Source: Thermostichus sp047461615 (lineage in GTDB: Bacteria; Cyanobacteriota; Cyanobacteriia; Thermostichales; Thermostichaceae). From it: a stretch of DNA of 64,000 nt. Location: positions 1 through 64,000 of the forward strand of contig NZ_JANSHI010000009.1 of the NCBI RefSeq assembly GCF_047461615.1. The letters are read 5' to 3'. The number at the start of each line of letters is the position of its first letter. The first letter of the stretch is position 1. Shown here one piece after another: positions 51,321-60,354 of the stretch. Made by a program: the position numbers and the translations under genes. A model generated the notes under the pieces. That model made no database searches and was not told where the DNA came from. It was given only the letters and a program-made list of their open reading frames with translations.

Positions 51321-53825
51321 TTAGCTATAGCTACTCGAAAATTCACAGGGCACAAATGTTCTCCTCAAGAGAATCGAATTGAGGGTTACACTGAGGGAGC
51401 TCAAGGCCATGAGACCCCCAGCCATTGCCGGGCTCAGGCCAATGCCAAAGGCGGGCAGGAGCACCCCTGCTGCCAGCGGGATCCCCAGCAGGTTGTAGCC
51501 AATAGCCCAGAGGAGGTTTTGCTGGATCTTGTGAAAGGTGGCGCGGCTGAGACGGATGGCTTCCACTACGTCCCAGAGGCGGTTGCGCATGAGGATGATA
51601 TCGGCAGTCTCCAGAGCGGCAGCAGTAGCAGAGTGCAGGGCAATGCCCACATCGGCCTGGGCTAAAGCCGGTGCATCGTTGATGCCATCGCCCACCATGG
51701 CAACTCTCTGGCCCTGGGCCTGCAGATCTCGGATGACTTGAGCCTTGTCGGCTGGCTGCACCTCAGCGATGACGCGGATCCCTGGCACCTGCAAAGCTTG
51801 GGCCACCTGGTGAGCCACCTCGGCTCGATCCCCAGTCAGTAAGACCACCTGTAGGCCCATTTTCTGGAGCTGTTGCAGCGTTGCCTGGGCATCAGGCCGC
51901 AAGGGATCCTGGGCCGCCAGCAGCCCTGCCAGGGATCCCTCCACAGCCACGCCCACCACCGTTTTGCCAGCTTGCAGCAACACCTCGGCTTGGGCCTGCG
52001 CTGGAGGGGAAATCGGGATCCCCAGGGTAGCCAGCCCCTCGAGGGAGGCCAAGATAACCTGTTTTCCTTCCACCCGCGCCGAGGCTCCCACTCCCGCCTG
52101 GGTGTAAAACTCGTCGGCAGAAAGCAGGGGCAGTCCTTGCTCGCGGGCGGCTCCCAGGATGGCTTGGGCTAGAGGATGGCAAGTGCCGCTTTCCACGGTG
52201 GCCGCCAGCTGCAGCAGCCGAGCCGGATCCAGGGAGGGGTCGAGGGCAAGGCAATCCGTCAGGTGCGGATCCCCCTGGGTGAGGGTGCCGGTTTTGTCGA
52301 AGACGACTGTTTGCAAGCGGTGAGTCTTCTCCAGGACGTCGCCGCCGCGGATGAGCAGTCCCCGCTCCGCTCCCAGGCCGGTGCCTACCAGAATGGCTGT
52401 CGGCGTGGCCAATCCCAACGCACAGGGGCAGGCCACCACCAGCACCGAGATGGCCAGCTTAAGGCTGAGGAGCAGGGGAGTTGAAGGAGGGGGGTGATCC
52501 CCCAGGTGCAGGTAGGAGTGGAGGCCAACTCCCATCAGGATCTCGCTTCCCCAAAGAGGGATCCCGATCCAGTACCAGAAGGCGAAGATGAGAAAGGCTA
52601 GCGCCACTACAGCGTAGGTGAAGTAACCGGCCACCCGGTCGGCCAGGCCCTGGATGGGGGCCTTGCGGGCTTGGGCTTCCTCCACTAGCCGGATAATCTG
52701 AGCCAGGATGGTGTCTTTCCCAGTGCGCGTAGACCGACACAGCAGCACTCCCGATTGGTTGACCGTCCCGGCCACAACCGGATCCCCTGGCTGTTTGAGC
52801 ACGGGTAGGGATTCCCCGGTGAGCATGCCCTCGTTGACCATGGCCTGGCCGGCAATAACCTCCCCATCCACCGGGATCTGTTCGCCAGCGCGCACCTGCA
52901 GCCAATCCCCTACCTGGACTTGTTCAACGGGGCACCATTCTCCTTCCTGGGATACCCAGTCGGATCCCAGCCCTTTCTGGGCTCGTAGCCGGCGAGCTGA
53001 GGTGGGACACAGGCTCACCAAAGCCTGCAAACTGCTGGCAGCCCGCAGACGGCTCTGCTGTTCCAGCGCCCGTCCCAGCAAGATGAAGCTGAGCAGCATC
53101 ACCGGCTCGTCGAAGAAGCACTCCCAACCCACCTGCGGGGCCAACAGCCCCACCAGACTGGCCAGGTAGGCGGATCCGGATCCCAGGGTAACTAGCGTGT
53201 TCATGTTGGGAGCTAGCCGCCGCGCCGCCCGCCAGCCGTCCAGGACAATGCCCCGAGCTGGGCCAAGAAAAGTCAACGTCGCCAACCCCCAGTGCAGCCA
53301 GACGTTGTTGAGAACGGGCAAGCTCAAACGGGTGAACAGATCCAAGTGGCTAGCGGCAGAGACAAGCAGCAAAAAAGCGGCGGCGAGGGCCTGGCGGATC
53401 TGGTCTTGGGTTTGCCGCCGCTGCCGGGCCAGGGGATCCGCGGGCGCGTCCAGGGCCTTTTCGCCCGCTGCCAAGGGGGCCTGATTTTGGGGAAAAGTGC
53501 TGGGAAACCCCGCCTCTGTCAAGATCCGAGCCAGATGCTCTGGGTCAGGCTGGATCCCGGGGGCAAATTCCACAAGGGCCGACTCGGTAACCAAGTTAAC
53601 CCTGGCCTTGACCACTCCAGGCTGGCTTAGGAGCAGCTGCTCAACGGTCCGGACGCAGCCAGCACAACTCATCCCCCCTACTTGGAGCAGCAGGGATCCG
53701 TTCCCAGCCAATCCTAAAGGCCTATCCTCCACAGCGGGCTCGGCTAGCTGGGTTTCTTCCCCAGGGTGCGGCGCCTCTGCAGGGGCCATTACAGGGACTC
53801 CCTCGACCTCGCTTTTTGGCGCCAT
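51321..53825 (-). CDS. copA: Copper-transporting P1B-type ATPase
   Basis: Moves Cu+ across a membrane using ATP; cyanobacteria have CtaA (plasma membrane) and PacS (thylakoid), and I cannot tell which this is. An N-terminal acidic/Pro stretch precedes an HMA metal-binding domain with the CAGC motif (GMSCAGCVRTVEQLL). The core has eight membrane segments. The actuator includes GEVIAGQAMVNEGMLTGESLP; the channel motif ACPCALGLATPTA is CPC; phosphorylation is at DKTGTLTQGD. YNLLGIP and MALSSLSV in the last helices are Cu+ hallmarks; GDGINDAPAL forms the hinge. ATG 53825 is preferred over 53882, whose extra residues look non-coding. Confidence 0.92.
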   Translation of the reverse strand: MAPKSEVEGVPVMAPAEAPHPGEETQLAEPAVEDRPLGLAGNGSLLLQVGGMSCAGCVRTVEQLLLSQPGVVKARVNLVTESALVEFAPGIQPDPEHLARILTEAGFPSTFPQNQAPLAAGEKALDAPADPLARQRRQTQDQIRQALAAAFLLLVSAASHLDLFTRLSLPVLNNVWLHWGLATLTFLGPARGIVLDGWRAARRLAPNMNTLVTLGSGSAYLASLVGLLAPQVGWECFFDEPVMLLSFILLGRALEQQSRLRAASSLQALVSLCPTSARRLRAQKGLGSDWVSQEGEWCPVEQVQVGDWLQVRAGEQIPVDGEVIAGQAMVNEGMLTGESLPVLKQPGDPVVAGTVNQSGVLLCRSTRTGKDTILAQIIRLVEEAQARKAPIQGLADRVAGYFTYAVVALAFLIFAFWYWIGIPLWGSEILMGVGLHSYLHLGDHPPPSTPLLLSLKLAISVLVVACPCALGLATPTAILVGTGLGAERGLLIRGGDVLEKTHRLQTVVFDKTGTLTQGDPHLTDCLALDPSLDPARLLQLAATVESGTCHPLAQAILGAAREQGLPLLSADEFYTQAGVGASARVEGKQVILASLEGLATLGIPISPPAQAQAEVLLQAGKTVVGVAVEGSLAGLLAAQDPLRPDAQATLQQLQKMGLQVVLLTGDRAEVAHQVAQALQVPGIRVIAEVQPADKAQVIRDLQAQGQRVAMVGDGINDAPALAQADVGIALHSATAAALETADIILMRNRLWDVVEAIRLSRATFHKIQQNLLWAIGYNLLGIPLAAGVLLPAFGIGLSPAMAGGLMALSSLSVTLNSILLRRTFVPCEFSSSYS

Positions 53826-53881
53826 CGGCAAAATCAGGAATGAGGGGTACTCTCCCCATCCTAACGCTGGGATCCCCGCCA

Positions 53882-54151
53882 CTACCCCCTTTGAACTCGC
53901 CGCTCAAACTCCTCGCGGGTGGCATCCACCAGTTGCACTGCCTCTGGATAGAGATTGGGGTGGTTTTGCTTGAGCCAACTCAGGAGGCGCGCCAACTGGG
54001 CTGTGCAGAGATCCAGATCGGCCTGAAAGATCACCGCCGCCGCCATGTGCTGGGCATACTCAGGCGGGTGGCCTCTTTGGGTTAGCTCTGCAGTCAGAGC
54101 AGCCAGGGCCTGCTGACGAATCGAGGGCAAGGGGCCTTCGGGGGTGGACAT
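53882..54151 (-). CDS. Small helical hypothetical protein, 89 residues
   Basis: ATG 54151 (a frame start two codons earlier also exists). The protein is helical: LPSIRQQALAALTAELTQRG, YAQHMAAAVIFQADLDLCTA, LARLLSWLKQNHPNLYPEAV. No signal or membrane segment and no family assigned. It starts 12 bp after fabF on the same strand, so it is probably the last gene of an acpP-fabF transcript. A role in fatty-acid synthesis is only suggested by position. Confidence 0.7.
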   Translation of the reverse strand: MSTPEGPLPSIRQQALAALTAELTQRGHPPEYAQHMAAAVIFQADLDLCTAQLARLLSWLKQNHPNLYPEAVQLVDATREEFERRVQRG

Positions 54152-54163
54152 GGGCAAGATCCC

Positions 54164-55429
54164 CTAGTCGGCGGAATAGCGGCGCAGGGCCAGGGTCACG
54201 TTGTGCCCCCCAAATCCGAAGGCGTTGACCAAGGCCACGTCAACAGCCATCTGCCGCGCCTTATGGGGGACAAAGTCCAGCCCTTCGCACTCGGGGTCGG
54301 GGTTATCCAAGTTGAGGGTGGGGGGAACCCAGCCGTGGTAGATGGCTAGGGCCGTCGCTACGGTGGCAATGCCGCCTGCTCCCCCCAACAGGTGGCCGGT
54401 CATGGACTTGGTGGCGCTGATGGCTAGGCGAGGGGCATGCTCACCAAAAACTGCCCTGATGGCTTGCACCTCGGCAACATCCCCCACAGGCGTGCCGGTG
54501 GCATGGGCGTTGATGTGCTGCACCTGGTCAGGCTGGATCCCAGCATCTTTAAGGGCTAGCCGCATCGCACGGGCGGCACCTTCGCCAGCAGGAGCGGGGT
54601 TGGTGATGTGGTGGGCGTCGCAGGTGAGGCCGTAGCCGACGATCTCGGCATAGATCTTGGCGCCGCGGGCGCGAGCATGCTCCAGCTCCTCCAGCAGCAG
54701 GATCCCTGCCCCTTCCCCCATGACAAAGCCATCCCGATCCCGGTCAAAGGGCCGGCAGGCCTGCTCCGGGGCATCGTTGCGGGTGGAAAGAGCTTTCATG
54801 GCGCTAAACCCGGCCACCGACAGAGGAGTTACGGCTGCCTCCGTACCCCCCGCAATCACAGCCTGTACCTCTCCCCGCTGCAGGAGCCGGAAGGCATCAC
54901 CAATGGCGTTGGAGCCGGAAGCACAGGCTGTTACCGTACAGAAATTGGGCCCTTTGGCGCCAAAGTGAATGGCCACGTGGCCTGCTGCCATATTTGCAAT
55001 CATCATCGGCACCATAAAGGGGCTGCAGCGATCTGGCCCTTTCTGGAGATAAATGGTCTGCTGCTCTTCCAAGACCCGGATGCCGCCGATGCCGCTGCCC
55101 AGCACCACCCCCACCTGCTCAGCATTGAGATGGGTAATCCGAAATTGGGCATCCTCTAGGGCCTGCTGAGTGGCAGCCAACGCCAGGTGGACAAAGCGGT
55201 CAGTGCGCTTGACATCCTTGCGATCTAGGTAGTCGAGGGGATCAAACCCCTTCACCTCCCCCGCAATGCGGCACTCGTGGCGGGAGGCGTCGAAGTGGGT
55301 AATTGGCCCAATGCCAGAGCGCCCTGCCAGCAAGCCCTGCCAAAACTCAGCAGGAGAATTGCCAAGCGGGGTTATTGCTCCCAGCCCCGTGATGACGACG
55401 CGACGCTTGGAGGGGAGTGGAACGGACAT
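54164..55429 (-). CDS. fabF: 3-oxoacyl-ACP synthase II
   Basis: Condenses malonyl-ACP with acyl-ACP in fatty-acid elongation. 421 residues from ATG 55429 (the frame opens at TTG 55456). The catalytic triad is present: Cys in CTVTACASGSNAIGDAF, His in INAHATGTPVGD and His in ATKSMTGHLLGGAGG. KRRVVITGLGAITPLGNSP opens the thiolase fold and VALVNAFGFGGHNVTL closes it. It follows acpP by 63 bp, the classic acpP-fabF order. Confidence 0.95.
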   Translation of the reverse strand: MSVPLPSKRRVVITGLGAITPLGNSPAEFWQGLLAGRSGIGPITHFDASRHECRIAGEVKGFDPLDYLDRKDVKRTDRFVHLALAATQQALEDAQFRITHLNAEQVGVVLGSGIGGIRVLEEQQTIYLQKGPDRCSPFMVPMMIANMAAGHVAIHFGAKGPNFCTVTACASGSNAIGDAFRLLQRGEVQAVIAGGTEAAVTPLSVAGFSAMKALSTRNDAPEQACRPFDRDRDGFVMGEGAGILLLEELEHARARGAKIYAEIVGYGLTCDAHHITNPAPAGEGAARAMRLALKDAGIQPDQVQHINAHATGTPVGDVAEVQAIRAVFGEHAPRLAISATKSMTGHLLGGAGGIATVATALAIYHGWVPPTLNLDNPDPECEGLDFVPHKARQMAVDVALVNAFGFGGHNVTLALRRYSAD

Positions 55430-55492
55430 AGGAGCAAGGGCAGGATCTGTAGACAACGCTAAATCAGGGGAAGGTCCCCATCCTCCCGCAGG

Positions 55493-55741
55493 TTAGGCAG
55501 CTTTCTTCTTGGAGAGGATGTAGTTGACGGCATCCTGCACAGTGGCAATGCCCTGAGCGTCCTCATCGGGGATCTCTAGATCGAACTCCTCCTCGAAGGC
55601 CATGACCAGCTCGACTGTGTCGAGGCTATCAGCCCCTAGGTCGTTCTGGAAATTGGCTTCCAGGGTTACTTTGTCGTCTTCCACTCCTAGCTGCTCGGAC
55701 ACAATCTTGCGAACACGCTGGTAAACTTCCTCGGCGCTCAT
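55493..55741 (-). CDS. acpP: Acyl carrier protein
   Basis: 82-residue acidic helical carrier of acyl chains. Ser39 in DLGADSLDTVEL is the 4'-phosphopantetheine attachment site. The four-helix pattern is intact (SAEEVYQRVRKIVSEQLGV, VELVMAFEEEFDLEIPDEDA). It heads the acpP-fabF unit. ATG 55741 is the only suitable start. The tail ends KKKAA, usual in cyanobacteria. Confidence 0.96.
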   Translation of the reverse strand: MSAEEVYQRVRKIVSEQLGVEDDKVTLEANFQNDLGADSLDTVELVMAFEEEFDLEIPDEDAQGIATVQDAVNYILSKKKAA

Positions 55742-55935
55742 CCTTGGAACCCTAGAGTCTCTTAGCTATGGCTATCGAAGCACCCCCTATTGTATCGGAG
55801 AAGGGCTCTCCTCTTGCGGGAGCTCTACCCGCTTTTTTGGCCGCAGAGGGGGGAGGTGGCTTTTCCGGTTCCAGAAAGAGCAGCTAGGATAGTCAACTGC
55901 ACCTCAAGTTGGCTTCTCAAGGAGAACCTGCTTCC

Positions 55936-56226
55936 ATGCCGCGCGCTTACGAAACGATGCTGATTGTGCGCCCCGACCTCTCGGAGGAACCCCTCGCCCA
56001 ACTCCTTAGCGAACAGGAGTCCCTCTTGCGAGAAAACGGGGCAACTGAGCTAGAAATTACCAACCGTGGCAAGCGCCGCTTCGCCGGGTTTGAGATGAAG
56101 AAGTTTAAGGAAGGACTGTACATCCAGGTCAACTACAAGGCCGAGCCGAAGACAGTGGCCACCTGGGAGAAGAATCTGCGCATCAACGAGAACGTCCTGC
56201 GCTACATGACCCTGCGCCTGGATTGA
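55936..56226 (+). CDS. rpsF: 30S ribosomal protein S6
   Basis: 96 residues of the small-subunit protein that pairs with S18 on the platform. YETMLIVRPDLSEEPLAQLL, KRRFAGFEMKKFKEGLYIQV and NENVLRYMTLRLD are typical. ATG 55936 is chosen; AAGGAGA lies about 11 bases upstream, and the TTG at 55909 would put this site inside the gene. ssb follows 69 bp on, as in many bacteria, but rpsR is not adjacent. Confidence 0.95.
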   Translation: MPRAYETMLIVRPDLSEEPLAQLLSEQESLLRENGATELEITNRGKRRFAGFEMKKFKEGLYIQVNYKAEPKTVATWEKNLRINENVLRYMTLRLD

Positions 56227-56295
56227 GTCGACAGAATCCCGGCCAGAGCACAGACTAGAAATATAAGGCCCTAGCAAACTTCCCGTGGCTTTGTT

Positions 56296-56691
56296 ATGAA
56301 CTCGATTGTTTTGATGGGGGAGGTAGCGAGCGAGCCAGAGCTGCGCTACACACCTGACAACTTGGCAGTTGCCTCTTTGCTCTTGCGCTTCCCCAGCTCG
56401 CGCCCAGAGGAGCCGCCCTACCAGGTGCGGGTTTCCTCTTTTGGGGAGCTGGCCCAGCGGGTGGTGGATACCTGTCGGGTGGGGGATCAGATCACGGTAG
56501 AGGGTCAGCTGCACATGAATGTGGTGGAGCGAGATGGACGCAAGGAAAAGCTGGCGGAGATTACTGCCCGCCGCATTCATCAACTCAGCCCTGCTCGCGT
56601 TCTCTCCCTCACCGAGATGGGCGAGTCAAGCGGGGAGCCTGGGGAAGAAGATGCTGCCCCTCCGCTCAACCCAGACGAGGTTCCGTTCTAG
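56296..56691 (+). CDS. ssb: Single-stranded DNA-binding protein
   Basis: 131 residues with an OB-fold and the acidic interaction tip DEVPF at the C-terminus, which recruits replication and repair partners. NSIVLMGEVASEPELRYTPD and YQVRVSSFGELAQRVVDTC match the fold, though the usual hydrophobic/aromatic base-stacking positions look altered (for example VSSFGELAQ instead of W-containing VVAWGKLAE). It is located behind rpsF. The changed aromatic may reflect a cyanobacterial subtype. ATG 56296. Confidence 0.88.
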   Translation: MNSIVLMGEVASEPELRYTPDNLAVASLLLRFPSSRPEEPPYQVRVSSFGELAQRVVDTCRVGDQITVEGQLHMNVVERDGRKEKLAEITARRIHQLSPARVLSLTEMGESSGEPGEEDAAPPLNPDEVPF

Positions 56692-56803
56692 CCCTAGGGA
56701 TCTCCTACTTGGCTAGGTAAGGGGGTTTAGGTTTCGCCCGCCCCCCAGGAGGATAGGTTGCTCCTTATTGCCAAGAGAGACTCATGCGGTCGAGGAAATC
56801 GGT

Positions 56804-57337
56804 ATGTTCAAAAGGATTCTGGTGGCAGTGGATCGGTCGGAGCTGAGCGAAGGGGTATTTCAAGGGGCTCTGCAGGTGGCAAAAGCCATGCAGGCCGAGA
56901 TGATGATCCTCCATGTTCTGTCTCAGGAAGAACCCGGTGCCCCGGAGCCCCCTATGATTCTGGGCATGGATTACAGCTCTGCTCTCAGTGCTGAGCTGTG
57001 GCAGTCCTACCGGGAGCAGTGCGCCATTTTCGAGCAAAACCAGATGAACTATCTGCGCTCGCTGGCGGAAAAAGCGACTGAGGAGGGAGTTCGGGCTGAA
57101 TGCAACCTCAGCTACGGCAGCCCTGGCCGGGTTATCTGCGACTTGGCCCGCTCCTGGAAAGCCGACCTCATTGTGGTGGGTCGCCGTGGCTACTCTGGGC
57201 TAAGCGAGCTATTTTTGGGCAGCGTCAGCAACTACGTGCTCCACCGCGCCCCCTGCTCAGTTCTCACCATCCAGGGGGAGACCCTGAAGAAGGGATCCCA
57301 GCCCCAGGCAAACCAGGTGGCTGCCCCGCCCTCCTAG
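56804..57337 (+). CDS. Universal stress protein, single domain
   Basis: 177 residues; one Usp domain. FKRILVAVDRSELSEGVFQG at the start and the ATP-binding pattern G-x2-G-x9-G-S in VVGRRGYSGLSELFLGSVSNYVL followed by HRAPCSVLTI. ATG 56804 has GAGG eight bases upstream. A short insert (EEPGAPEPPMILGMDYSSAL) precedes the central helix. Its TAG stop lies in CTAG at 57334-57337 shared with the convergent DUF4340 gene. Confidence 0.9.
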   Translation: MFKRILVAVDRSELSEGVFQGALQVAKAMQAEMMILHVLSQEEPGAPEPPMILGMDYSSALSAELWQSYREQCAIFEQNQMNYLRSLAEKATEEGVRAECNLSYGSPGRVICDLARSWKADLIVVGRRGYSGLSELFLGSVSNYVLHRAPCSVLTIQGETLKKGSQPQANQVAAPPS

Positions 57338-58743
57338 GGCGAAGCGGTGGGGGTTGGCGTTCCTTCCTCTGCCCCTTTCTCCTCCAGAAGACGCTTGACT
57401 TCTGTTTCAATGCTGTTGAAGGTGCTAAGGTCAAGCACGGCGATATCGGGCTGGCGGCTGCTGCGAGCGTAGGCCCGCAGGCCAGCAGAGCTTAGGCTCA
57501 GGGTCAAAGGCTCCTGCTCCGTCTCAGGCTTGGGTGCAATGTCAAGGGTAAGGTCGGGAGCAGCTAGGGCCTTTTGAGCCTCGGGATCGGTTGCGGGCAC
57601 GAACTCCTTGGCGCGGGCAGCGTTGAGGCTGGCAAAGAGGGAGCTGAGGTTGACTACCTGGCCGGGCCGTTCTGGGTTTTCCCAGCGCACCTCCAGGGAT
57701 CCCTTCTCCTGGGGCAGAGGGTTGAGGGTAACTCGCTCCTCCAGCAACTCCAGGGTAACTTGACCTACCTGGTTGGGGTTGAGGCGGGCGAGGCGGTGAT
57801 CCCGCAGCTCCTCTAGGTCAGCGCGGAGGATGTCGGCAGTGCTGGTGAGAAGGGTAGCCACCGCCGGGTGCTCAGAGGTGATGACGTACACTTGGCCCTC
57901 TTTTTCCGAGCCCAAGGCTACGCTCAGGGTTTTGCCGTCCTTAAGCTCAACGGTTAGCTGGGCAGAAGGCTGCTCCAGACCATAGGAAGCTAGCTCCGTC
58001 TTGGTTTCAGCCGGAAACTCCACCGCTTGCAGGCGAGACAGCGTACTGAGCAGACGGTCGACATTGAGGTCATCAGCAGGCAGCACCCGGGGCTCGACGA
58101 TCTGCCAAGTCTCTTCCTGCCGCTGCAAACGGACAACCTCTGCCTCGGCTAGTTGCACTTGGAGAGACTTCACCGCTGCCCTATCAAAGCTCAGCAGGGT
58201 TTTGTCCCGCAAAGCCAAGAGGGAAGGCAGCAGGGATCCCTTTTGGCTGCTGGCAAGAAGCACTACTTTTCCCCCTTCGGGCTGGGCGTAGAAGCCGGAG
58301 CCGTCGAAGTTGTCATTGCCGATGGCCAGCCGGTAGGGCTCCCCTTCTTTGGGGAAGAGGGCAATCTGCTGGCGCGGCTGATCCAGGCCAAAAGCAGCTA
58401 GATCGTTAGCTTCCTCCAAGGTTAGCTGAGGCGTGAGGCGGGAGAAGGTGTTGAGCAACTGCTCCACCGGGAAGTCCAGCGCCGCTGACTGGATAGGCTG
58501 GCGGATGCGCCAACGGGATCCCTTTTCTCCTTCCGGGGTCCGCTCCAGGAGGATAACTTCTGGCTGGCTGTCTTTCTGCTGGCGGATCTCGATGCGGGCA
58601 ATGGTGTCGGGGGCAAAGTGGAAGAGCCGCGCCCGCTCCGCCTGCTGCTGCTGGCGCAGTTGCTGAAAGCTGTCAAGGAGGAAATACCCCAGAAGAGCAG
58701 CCACTGCCAAGCCCAAGAGAATCCAAGTGCTGCGCTTGAACAT
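57334..58743 (-). CDS. DUF4340-domain protein, last gene of the Gld-like operon
   Basis: 469 residues with an N-terminal membrane anchor (WILLGLAVAALLGYFLLDSF) and a large extracytoplasmic beta-rich region of repeated units (ARIEIRQQKDSQPEVILLER, LKSLQ-type strands, VIGNDNFDGSGFYAQ-like turns). This matches DUF4340 proteins, which are often encoded beside Gld-type ABC transporters. It starts 18 bp after the GldG-like gene. Function is unknown; an envelope-side accessory subunit is the reasonable inference. Confidence 0.82.
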   Translation of the reverse strand: MFKRSTWILLGLAVAALLGYFLLDSFQQLRQQQQAERARLFHFAPDTIARIEIRQQKDSQPEVILLERTPEGEKGSRWRIRQPIQSAALDFPVEQLLNTFSRLTPQLTLEEANDLAAFGLDQPRQQIALFPKEGEPYRLAIGNDNFDGSGFYAQPEGGKVVLLASSQKGSLLPSLLALRDKTLLSFDRAAVKSLQVQLAEAEVVRLQRQEETWQIVEPRVLPADDLNVDRLLSTLSRLQAVEFPAETKTELASYGLEQPSAQLTVELKDGKTLSVALGSEKEGQVYVITSEHPAVATLLTSTADILRADLEELRDHRLARLNPNQVGQVTLELLEERVTLNPLPQEKGSLEVRWENPERPGQVVNLSSLFASLNAARAKEFVPATDPEAQKALAAPDLTLDIAPKPETEQEPLTLSLSSAGLRAYARSSRQPDIAVLDLSTFNSIETEVKRLLEEKGAEEGTPTPTASP

Positions 58744-58761
58744 GCTTGTCCTCCTCCCGCT

Positions 58762-60336
58762 CTACCGCCTTTGCCACCAGAGCACAGCTCCCGATCCCAA
58801 CGCCACCAGCGGCAGCAGCACTGTTGATCCCAGGATCAGCCAGCGGAAGTTTTGTTCCGTCAACGTGAGACGGCGGTCGGTAATGGACTTGGGGCGGATG
58901 GAGATTTGTTCCGTTCGCTCAGCAAGCCAGTTGAGGGTGTTGAGGAAAAGATCGCGGTTGCCCTGCTGCCGCAAGTTGCCGTTGAGGGCAAAGTTGACAT
59001 TGCCAACCACCACCAAGCGGGCCTCTGGCGGCGCCCCCTGGGATTCTGACTCCTTCTTCTCGCTATCTAGGCGGCGGGTCAAGGCTACGCCCAAGGTAAG
59101 GGGGCCGGGCTTGTCTTGATCTGGCTCAAACTGCAGCGGGCCGCCTTCCAGATTGGGGCTGGTTTCCCCCCAACTCTGGGGGCTGCTGCGCAGCAGAGGG
59201 GTGGCTTGGATCCCTTGCCGCTCCTGGGTTTCCACCGAGCGAGCTAGAGGGAAAAGGGTCATCAGCCGCTGGGCAGCTAGCGGGGCAGTGATGGGGTGAT
59301 CCCCGTAGTCCGTAACCAAGGCTACAGCTGGCCCTGTCCCCAGAAGCTGGCTGATGCTGCTGACCTCCAGGATGAGGTCATCCTTTAGAACCACGCCCCA
59401 CTCTTGCAGCAAGGGATCCAGGCCGGCATCCACCCGCGGCCCAATCAAGACCAGCAGCCGCCCTCCCTTGGCCAGGTAGTTTTGCAGCTTCTCCACCTCG
59501 CCAGGAAACAGAGCCCGCTGCGGCCCCGCCAACACCAGTACATCTGCCTCCTCGGGGATCTCGGCCTGGACAAGGTTCAAGGTCTCTACTCGATAGCCCT
59601 CCTGCTTGAGAGCTGCCACCGCCTGGGCCAGGGTTGGGGTGCCCTCTCGAGCTTCCAGGCTTACTTCCCCATGTCCCTGGACAAAATAGGCCACCACCTC
59701 GCCGCGGTTGACCACCTTGGCCAGCACCGGGGTGAGCTTACTCTCCAACTCAGGGGCGGGTGGCTGGGGCAGTTGCTGGCGGCTGTTTCCAGCTTCCACC
59801 ACCAGCGTGTTGTTTTGGGTTACCTGCAGCCGCTGGACGGTGAGAGGATCGCGGTTGGGATCGACAAACTCAAACTGGAAGCGGTCGGGGTTGAGGCGGC
59901 GGTAGCGCTCCAGCTGTTCCCGCAGGTTGGGATCGGGAGCGGTGGTTACCGCCCAGACTTTAACAGGTTGCGCCAGTCCCTGCACCAGCTGTCGGGTCTG
60001 AGGCGACAGGGTAAACAGGCCTTCCTCGGTGAGATCCAGGCGCAGGTCGTAGCGCACCGCCACCACATTCACCAGCACCAGAATGACGGCCATAGCCGTC
60101 ACCGCCACCAGGATGTTGGCGTTGGTTTGAGTAGAGCGCAGGCCCAGGAAGACGCCGACTTCCCGTTGGTGGGTGAGGCCCCACACCACCACTAGGGCCA
60201 GGCCTGCTACCAGCAGGCTCAGCGGCACAGCCGTCCAGCCCGTGAGGATAGCCCCCACCACTAGCCCAATGGCGATGACGCCCAGCCCAAGGATCCCCGT
60301 CCAATCTGCAAGTACCCGCCAATCCTTCATCAGCAC
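58762..60336 (-). CDS. GldG-like ABC transporter auxiliary subunit
   Basis: 524 residues. Three N-terminal membrane helices (ILGLGVIAIGLVVGAILTGW and two more) are followed by an ABC_transp_aux/GldG-like domain: NVVAVRYDLRLDLTEEGLFT, LSPQTRQLVQGLAQPVKVWA, FVDPNRDPLTVQRLQVTQN, ADVLVLAGPQRALFPGEVEK. A C-terminal anchor (LILGSTVLLPLVALGSGAVL) ends the protein. It is between the permease (18 bp upstream) and DUF4340 genes. GldG is a subunit of the transporter needed for gliding in Bacteroidetes; its job here is not known. Confidence 0.85.
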   Translation of the reverse strand: MLMKDWRVLADWTGILGLGVIAIGLVVGAILTGWTAVPLSLLVAGLALVVVWGLTHQREVGVFLGLRSTQTNANILVAVTAMAVILVLVNVVAVRYDLRLDLTEEGLFTLSPQTRQLVQGLAQPVKVWAVTTAPDPNLREQLERYRRLNPDRFQFEFVDPNRDPLTVQRLQVTQNNTLVVEAGNSRQQLPQPPAPELESKLTPVLAKVVNRGEVVAYFVQGHGEVSLEAREGTPTLAQAVAALKQEGYRVETLNLVQAEIPEEADVLVLAGPQRALFPGEVEKLQNYLAKGGRLLVLIGPRVDAGLDPLLQEWGVVLKDDLILEVSSISQLLGTGPAVALVTDYGDHPITAPLAAQRLMTLFPLARSVETQERQGIQATPLLRSSPQSWGETSPNLEGGPLQFEPDQDKPGPLTLGVALTRRLDSEKKESESQGAPPEARLVVVGNVNFALNGNLRQQGNRDLFLNTLNWLAERTEQISIRPKSITDRRLTLTEQNFRWLILGSTVLLPLVALGSGAVLWWQRR

Positions 60337-60354
60337 ACGTCTCCCACGACAACC

